From Mucilaginibacter sp. CSA2-8R (GTDB lineage Bacteria > Bacteroidota > Bacteroidia > Sphingobacteriales > Sphingobacteriaceae): DNA of 64,000 nucleotides. The notes under the pieces are model-generated. The model saw nothing but the letters and a program-made list of their open reading frames with translations, had not been told where the DNA came from and did not search any database. The translations under genes were made by a program, and so were the position numbers. Shown here one piece after another: positions 60,401 to 64,000 of this stretch; position 1 is the first letter of the stretch; each line of letters opens with the position of its first letter. The stretch is from contig NZ_CP152389.1 of the NCBI RefSeq assembly GCF_038806765.1, positions 992,001 to 1,056,000 on the forward strand, in the 5' to 3' direction.

Positions 60401-60593
60401 GCGGAACAATAACGCTGTTCATTACCACATCGGCATTGGCGCCCTGGTAAGCGGCCGAAACCACTACCGTTGGCGGCGCAATTTCAGGATATTGGGAAAT
60501 AGGCAGTGTGGTTAAGCCCAGTACACCCAATATAACAATGATAACTGATATTACGGTTGATAATACCGGTCGTTCAATAAATTTACGTAACAT
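57435..60593 (-). CDS. RND multidrug efflux pump, HAE1 (AcrB-like)
   Basis: A 1052-residue inner-membrane proton-driven pump with twelve membrane helices in two halves and large periplasmic loops. Typical segments are the start MLRKFIERPVLSTVISVIIV, GVENMTYMTSTASNDGSAKI, the proton-relay helix region LALVLAIGIVVDDAIVVVEA (paired Asp) and GLLAKNAILIVEFSVARR in the second half. It lies between the adaptor and channel genes and forms with them a full tripartite system. Substrates are probably hydrophobic drugs or bile-like compounds, but cannot be read from sequence. Confidence 0.96.
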   Translation of the reverse strand: MLRKFIERPVLSTVISVIIVILGVLGLTTLPISQYPEIAPPTVVVSAAYQGANADVVMNSVIVPLEEQINGVENMTYMTSTASNDGSAKITVYFKLGTNPDLAAVNVQNRVSKATPLLPAEVTKAGVTTAKQQSSMVMVFAMTSTNKSYDQTFLQNYANINLLPQLKRVNGVGDASVFGQQDYSMRIWLKPDVMATYGLIPDDVNAALAEQNIEAAPGKIGENSDQSFQYVLKYKGRLKSPSEFENIVIRSATKGQILRLRDIAKVELGSLSYASNTETNGNPSIAVAVFQTAGSNAHEMIAQCEQTIEAASKTFPAGIKVVPIFSANEFLDVSIEKVIHTLVEAFVLVFIVVFVFLQDFRSTLIPAIAVPVAIIGTFFFLQLFGFTINLLTLFALVLAIGIVVDDAIVVVEAVHAKLDHGVKSARKATTDAMSEISSAIISITLVMAAVFVPVSFITGSSGVFYKQFGLTLAISILISAVNALTLSPALCALLLKPHPEGEHHKSGLLQRFYTAFNTSFDSLTQKYKRSVSFLAVKKWIAIAGIAVFAVVFWFLLKTTPSAFVPNEDQGFIIGDISLPPASSLERTTQVVNQVADMIQKMPEVESATRIAGQGILSGAGGSYGVVFIKLKPWDKREGAEHTVDAVTGKLFGMTAGIKSARILFIVPPALQGFGNSSGFEFQVQDKTGSDINNFAQVNGKFLAALSQRPEIQYATTFFNTNFPQFQVDVNVPKCKDANVSVSSVLGTLQGYYGGLYASNFNQFGKQYRVMIQAAAPYRGTPESLNGIYVRTNDGVMAPISEFVSLKRVYGPESINRFNLFTSISVTGAPKPGYSSGDAIKAIREVAAKTLPAGFGYEFSGLTREEISGGSQTMFIFMLCLVFVYFLLSAQYESYILPFAVLLSLPIGLAGAFIFAFFFGIQNNIYLQITLIMLIGLLAKNAILIVEFSVARRREGESIVNAAIDGAVARLRPILMTSFAFILGLVPLMLASGAGAAGNRSIGTGAVGGMLIGTIFGVFVIPVLFIMFQSLQERIGGKPQPVETEEATLSEVH

Positions 60594-60645
60594 TATAAAG
60601 TGTTATGTTGAAAGCCTGCATTAAATGCCACGGCTGTAAATAGGA

Positions 60646-61821
60646 TTAGTTTAAGTCTTTGTACACTGTGCCGTCGGCCTGCATGTCGGGCTTAACCGGA
60701 GTGCCATCCTGTAAGTTAGAAGTGCCTTCGAGTATCACGGTATCACCGTCTTTCAGTCCGCTGGTTACCACATAATACTGCCCGGTGGCCAAGTCCATAA
60801 TTTGTATCTCGGTATTTTTTACTTTGCCGCTGCCATCAACCACAAATACAAAGCGTTTTCCCTGTAACTCATAAGTTGCCTTTTGTGGTATTACAATTAC
60901 GTTTTGCAGGTTTTGCGGTATACGTACGGTAGCACTACCACCGCTGCGGATTAACCGCATCGGGTTAGGAAAGGTAGCCCTGAAACTGGCCGAACCGGTT
61001 TGGGTATTTATTAAACCGCTTATGGTTTCTACCCGTCCTTTTTCGGGGTAATCGCTGCCGTCAGATAGTAGTAATGATACCTGGGGTAGTTTTCCCAATT
61101 TAGCTTCGAGCGTGCGGCCTTCATAATGTCTCGAAAAATCGAGCAATTGCTTTTCATTCAGCGAAAAGTAAGCGTATATGTTGCCAATGTTAGAAACAGT
61201 AGTTAATGGCTGAGCCGTGTTGCTGTTTACCAGACTGCCTAATTTATAAGGAATAGTGCCTACTACCCCATTAACAGGGCTGGTTACGGTGGTGTAGCCT
61301 AAATTAGTGCGCGAATTGGCTAAGTTAGCTTTAGCTTGTTTTAGAGCGGCTTTGCGGGCTTGCAGCGTTAACTGTGCCGACTCTAATTCATAGTGGCTGA
61401 TGATATCTTTTTCTACCAGCGGTTTGGTTTTGTTAACTTGCAGTTGGGCAGCATTAACATCGGCTTCGGCACTGCTTACGGCAGCTGCTGAGTTATTAAC
61501 GTCCTGGGCATATTGTGGTGCACTAATGCGGAACAGCACCTGGCCTTTTTTTACTACCGAACCTTCATCTATATAAATATGGTCAATGTAACCATCGATT
61601 TTCGGACGGATTTCGATGTTTTGCTGACCTTGAAGGGTAGCAGGATAGTCGCTATTAAGGGTTGCATTACGGGGGGATACCTTGAAGACAGGATAGGCTT
61701 GTACTGGTGGCGGACCACCGGCTGCAGGCGCTCCGCCTGCCTGCTGTTTGCTATTGCCGCAAGCCGACAATAGCAACAGTGCAGAACTGATTACAGTTGC
61801 AGATAACAGTCTGGTTTTCAT
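60646..61821 (-). CDS. RND efflux periplasmic adaptor lipoprotein (AcrA-like)
   Basis: A 391-residue membrane-fusion protein. ATG 61821 gives a lipobox signal (SSALLLLSACGNS); the longer frame from 61896 crosses the putative operator and is rejected. The lipoyl halves (IDEGSVVKKGQVLFRISAPQ; YTTVTSPVNGVVGTIPYKLG), helical hairpin (about 105-175) and beta-barrel (VRIPQNLQNVIVIPQKATYE) are in order. It links the pump 52 bases downstream to the outer-membrane channel. Confidence 0.94.
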   Translation of the reverse strand: MKTRLLSATVISSALLLLSACGNSKQQAGGAPAAGGPPPVQAYPVFKVSPRNATLNSDYPATLQGQQNIEIRPKIDGYIDHIYIDEGSVVKKGQVLFRISAPQYAQDVNNSAAAVSSAEADVNAAQLQVNKTKPLVEKDIISHYELESAQLTLQARKAALKQAKANLANSRTNLGYTTVTSPVNGVVGTIPYKLGSLVNSNTAQPLTTVSNIGNIYAYFSLNEKQLLDFSRHYEGRTLEAKLGKLPQVSLLLSDGSDYPEKGRVETISGLINTQTGSASFRATFPNPMRLIRSGGSATVRIPQNLQNVIVIPQKATYELQGKRFVFVVDGSGKVKNTEIQIMDLATGQYYVVTSGLKDGDTVILEGTSNLQDGTPVKPDMQADGTVYKDLN

Positions 61822-61880
61822 AAAAAGGGTGTTGTTAGAATATAAATACATGAGGGTTGTTGAGCAGTTGATAATATAGT

Positions 61881-61896
61881 TTGACAATTTTGTCAA
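61881..61896. promoter_or_regulatory. palindromic operator candidate before the efflux genes
   Basis: TTGACAA-TT-TTGTCAA is a perfect 16-bp palindrome between the TetR stop (61915) and the adaptor start (61821). It is a natural binding site for the TetR-type repressor encoded just upstream. Confidence 0.6.
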
Positions 61897-61914
61897 TTTT
61901 TGAGCAAAAAAAAT

Positions 61915-62526
61915 CTACTTTAAAATCATGTCGCAAATCAGCTTTTTGCGTTCATTGATAACATCTTTGAACTCATCGTCCGATAAATTGAAGAATTGTT
62001 TATATAACGGAGCGGTAATAAGTGGATACATCATTAACGAGAACAGGTTCATCATAAAGTGTATAGGGTTCATCCGGGTAAGATTACCATTGTCCATCTC
62101 TGTTTCTATCTGTTTCAAAAAAGTATTCACTTTGGTGTTTTTTTCTTCAAAACATATTTGCGGGCCTACCGAGTTAATTTGGGTAATCAGGAAAACCTCC
62201 TGGTAGGGGTAGCGCATAGTTTGGTCTAAAAAAACATCAATCATATGCTCCACTTTTTTCTTAAACGGCAGGTCGGAGTTCATTACACTTTCCAGGCGGC
62301 CATTAGTTTCTTGCATTGCATCTTTAAATACCTGCTCTACAAGCTGGTCTTTTGAGCGGAAATAATAATGTAGTAAAGTACGGCTTACTCCGGCGGCATC
62401 TGCTATGTCTTGCGTAGTTGAATGAAGTTTGCCCTCCACAAAATACACACGCTTGGCAGTGTCTATTATTAGCTTTTCAGTGCTGTTATCCTTGATTCCC
62501 ATAGATTTTACAAAAATGTCAAACAT
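61915..62526 (-). CDS. TetR/AcrR-family repressor of the efflux operon
   Basis: A 203-residue regulator. The N-terminal HTH is clear (STTQDIADAAGVSRTLLHYY, FRSKDQLVEQVFKDAM, about residues 36-72); the rest is the helical ligand-binding domain. It precedes the adaptor gene on the same strand by 93 bases, the usual place for a local repressor of an RND pump. The start may be ATG 62526 or the internal ATG 62502. A perfect 8-bp inverted repeat overlaps the first start codon, which suits autorepression. Confidence 0.92.
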   Translation of the reverse strand: MFDIFVKSMGIKDNSTEKLIIDTAKRVYFVEGKLHSTTQDIADAAGVSRTLLHYYFRSKDQLVEQVFKDAMQETNGRLESVMNSDLPFKKKVEHMIDVFLDQTMRYPYQEVFLITQINSVGPQICFEEKNTKVNTFLKQIETEMDNGNLTRMNPIHFMMNLFSLMMYPLITAPLYKQFFNLSDDEFKDVINERKKLICDMILK

Positions 62527-62530
62527 TTTT
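62512..62530. promoter_or_regulatory. inverted repeat over the TetR gene start
   Basis: AAAAATGT-CAA-ACATTTTT, perfect 8-bp arms, covers the ATG at 62526. It shares the TGTCAA core with the palindrome at 61881, as expected for two operators of one repressor. Confidence 0.5.
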
Positions 62531-62712
62531 GATAAAACAGTCTATTGAGCATTTGATTGTTTGTTTAAGGCTGAAATATGAATATTTGGTGACTTTTTGG
62601 TAAGAGGTAAAATATGTCTGCATCCCAACTCAATTTAATATCTGAGTTGAATTCGTAGCGAAATACAAACCATTTATTCCTGATAGTGTTAATCAATCAA
62701 AAATCTACTACT

Positions 62713-62922
62713 ATGAATAATTTTTTTAGAGCACTTATTGCCGGTTACGGAGCAAAAAAATTGGGCGGCGGTTGCCTCTCTACCATTGTCATATTTATTG
62801 TTATTTATACCTTGTTAGGTAAGTGTAACAATTCACCTCGTGCTGCAATGCGCCCGCAAAATGTTAAAGGTGTTAATACCCATAGTATGGTTTATGTGCC
62901 CGTTCAAAAGCTTAACCGTTAA
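62713..62922 (+). CDS. small membrane protein, function unknown
   Basis: A 69-residue protein with one hydrophobic segment (CLSTIVIFIVIYTLLG, about residues 21-36) preceded by a Gly-rich stretch (AGYGAKKLGGG). ATG 62713 is favoured over an earlier in-frame start nine codons upstream. It is followed by a strong terminator and has no coupled neighbour. The layout resembles unnamed short membrane proteins of Bacteroidota; no family recognised. Confidence 0.6.
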   Translation: MNNFFRALIAGYGAKKLGGGCLSTIVIFIVIYTLLGKCNNSPRAAMRPQNVKGVNTHSMVYVPVQKLNR

Positions 62923-62976
62923 GCTACCGTTAAATTTATACGCATAGGCTAAAGCAAATTTCGCTTTAAAATATTT

Positions 62977-63022
62977 AAGCCGGAGTATGATGAATGACCG
63001 TTCATTTATCATACTCCGGCTT
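62977..63022. terminator. strong hairpin terminator after the small membrane protein gene
   Basis: A 21-bp stem from AAGCCGGAGTATGATGAATG to its complement (one G-T pair) with a four-base loop. The flanks contain few T residues, so stability of the stem probably dominates. Confidence 0.65.
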
Positions 63023-63281
63023 ATTTGTGAGGTGGTTTTTAATTTTTCAACTTTTCTAAGATGTGCCTTCTCTTTTAAAGTGACGCTTTATTTTACATCA
63101 AATTTCGGACGTGGCCATTTCTGAAAATTATTGAGTTGATAAAATAAGGCAATTAGGTTAATTTGTGGCTTCTTAAAATCAAGTTATCACGTTAAGCCCA
63201 TTGCAGCCGGCCTAAGTGTAAAGTACTTGGTTTCTATCGTCTCCGTTTAAATGGAGATGATTAATCATCAATACATAGTCA

Positions 63282-64000
63282 ATGAGTAAAGTTTTTACAA
63301 TAACAGAAGGCTTAGAAAACCTGGGTGCTCTGCGCACAGGCGGGCAAGGCTCGGTATATAAGGGTAAAAGGCAGGGTACGCTGTATTCGGCCATTAAACT
63401 GCTGCCTACACCCATCATGAACGAAAGTGAGGACGACCGCGGCTACCGTAATTATCAGAGTGAGGTTGCTAAACTGCAAAAGGTTAACGAGCAGCCCAAC
63501 CCTCATGTAGTTAAAATTCGCAGTTTTGGGCTTACCGATAGCGGCTCGTTTCCGTTCATCGAGATGGAGTACATTGAAGGGCCTGACCTCAGCGAGTTGC
63601 TGCAGCCACCGCATGACCCCGTTTTTAGTTTAAAAGAACTGATAAAGGTAGCCGACCAGTTAGCCGATGCTTTAGCGCATTGTCATAAAGTAGGCGTTAA
63701 ACACGGCGACATCAAGAGCAATAACGTTAAGTATAATATAAATACGGGTAACTATGTGCTGTTAGATTTCGGTCTGGCCATTTTAACTGATGAGCAGCGG
63801 CGCAGCTCGGTAAGGCATGCAGGGGCTATTGAGTTTATGGCACCCGAGCAGCACGAGGGCGGGCAGATGCTGCCTCAAACAGATGTGTACAGTTATGGCG
63901 TAATTTTGTATGAGCTATTAGCTGGTGAGGTTCCCTTTACCCTAAGTGGTAACAGCGAAACGGGCAGAAACGCGGTAATGTTATCGCATTTAGAGCAAGC
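63282..64000 (+). CDS. Hanks-type serine/threonine protein kinase, 3' end cut by window
   Basis: The visible 239 codons form a Hanks-type kinase domain that starts directly at the N-terminus. It has the glycine loop TGGQGSVYKG (about residues 19-28), Lys of AIKLL, a catalytic loop HGDIKSNN (HGD instead of the commoner HRD), DFGLA and the APE-like MAPEQHEG. The downstream part, which could hold sensor or TPR domains, lies outside the window. Its target is not known. Confidence 0.92.
   Translation, partial: MSKVFTITEGLENLGALRTGGQGSVYKGKRQGTLYSAIKLLPTPIMNESEDDRGYRNYQSEVAKLQKVNEQPNPHVVKIRSFGLTDSGSFPFIEMEYIEGPDLSELLQPPHDPVFSLKELIKVADQLADALAHCHKVGVKHGDIKSNNVKYNINTGNYVLLDFGLAILTDEQRRSSVRHAGAIEFMAPEQHEGGQMLPQTDVYSYGVILYELLAGEVPFTLSGNSETGRNAVMLSHLEQ

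Noticed and set aside
1..64000. CRISPR array or intact insertion sequence
   Set aside because: No regularly spaced direct repeats and no transposase gene were seen anywhere in the window.

Overview
The window looks like a member of the Bacteroidota, most likely Sphingobacteriaceae (Pedobacter/Mucilaginibacter-like). It has SusC/SusD pairs, DUF4133/DUF4134 conjugation genes, an RteC regulator, DUF6520 and MauE pairs, TAnnTTTG-type -7 promoter elements and no strong Shine-Dalgarno sites. The genus is inferred, not proven.

Left part (1 to about 23.9 kb, mostly minus strand): backbone and cargo of an integrative conjugative element (ICE). It carries traG (cut by the window edge), traF, traE, a small membrane protein and rteC at 1-5 kb, and the mobilisation block (coupling ATPase, relaxase, accessory protein, HTH protein) at 19.4-23.8 kb. 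Two cargo modules lie between them. One is a full-length LanB-type lanthipeptide dehydratase with an XRE regulator and a LytS/LytTR two-component pair; a 63-residue Ser/Thr-rich peptide gene nearby is a candidate substrate. The other is an operon for a TlpA-DUF3738 protein, SusC and SusD, facing a DUF6520/MauE pair. Two promoters of the element, about 21 kb apart, share the same palindrome at the same distance from the same -7 box, which suggests co-regulation, perhaps by RteC.

Middle part (23.9-39.0 kb, AT-rich): a boundary zone holds a tRNA 3'-end fragment, a terminator and a broken integrase start. A defence island follows: an Mrr-like nuclease, an HNH nuclease, two decayed small genes, and an operon hsdS - SMC-like ATPase - HNH nuclease - hsdM that has no hsdR. 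Next is a Hachiman pair (hamA/hamB). The island ends with a tyrosine recombinase, four copies of a putative arm-site repeat and an intact tRNA-Met(CAT), the likely attachment site.

Right part (39.1-64 kb): ordinary chromosome. It holds a HAD phosphatase, proline dehydrogenase and a shikimate/phenylalanine set (aroB, pheA, DAHP synthase-chorismate mutase, aroA, aroC). pheA is preceded by an unlisted Phe/Tyr-rich leader peptide and attenuator. Then come a GT39 membrane protein, an HMA-AraC regulator with an HMA-MauE membrane protein, cystathionine beta-synthase, a DUF5686 outer-membrane protein, a TetR-controlled RND efflux operon, and a serine/threonine kinase cut by the right edge.
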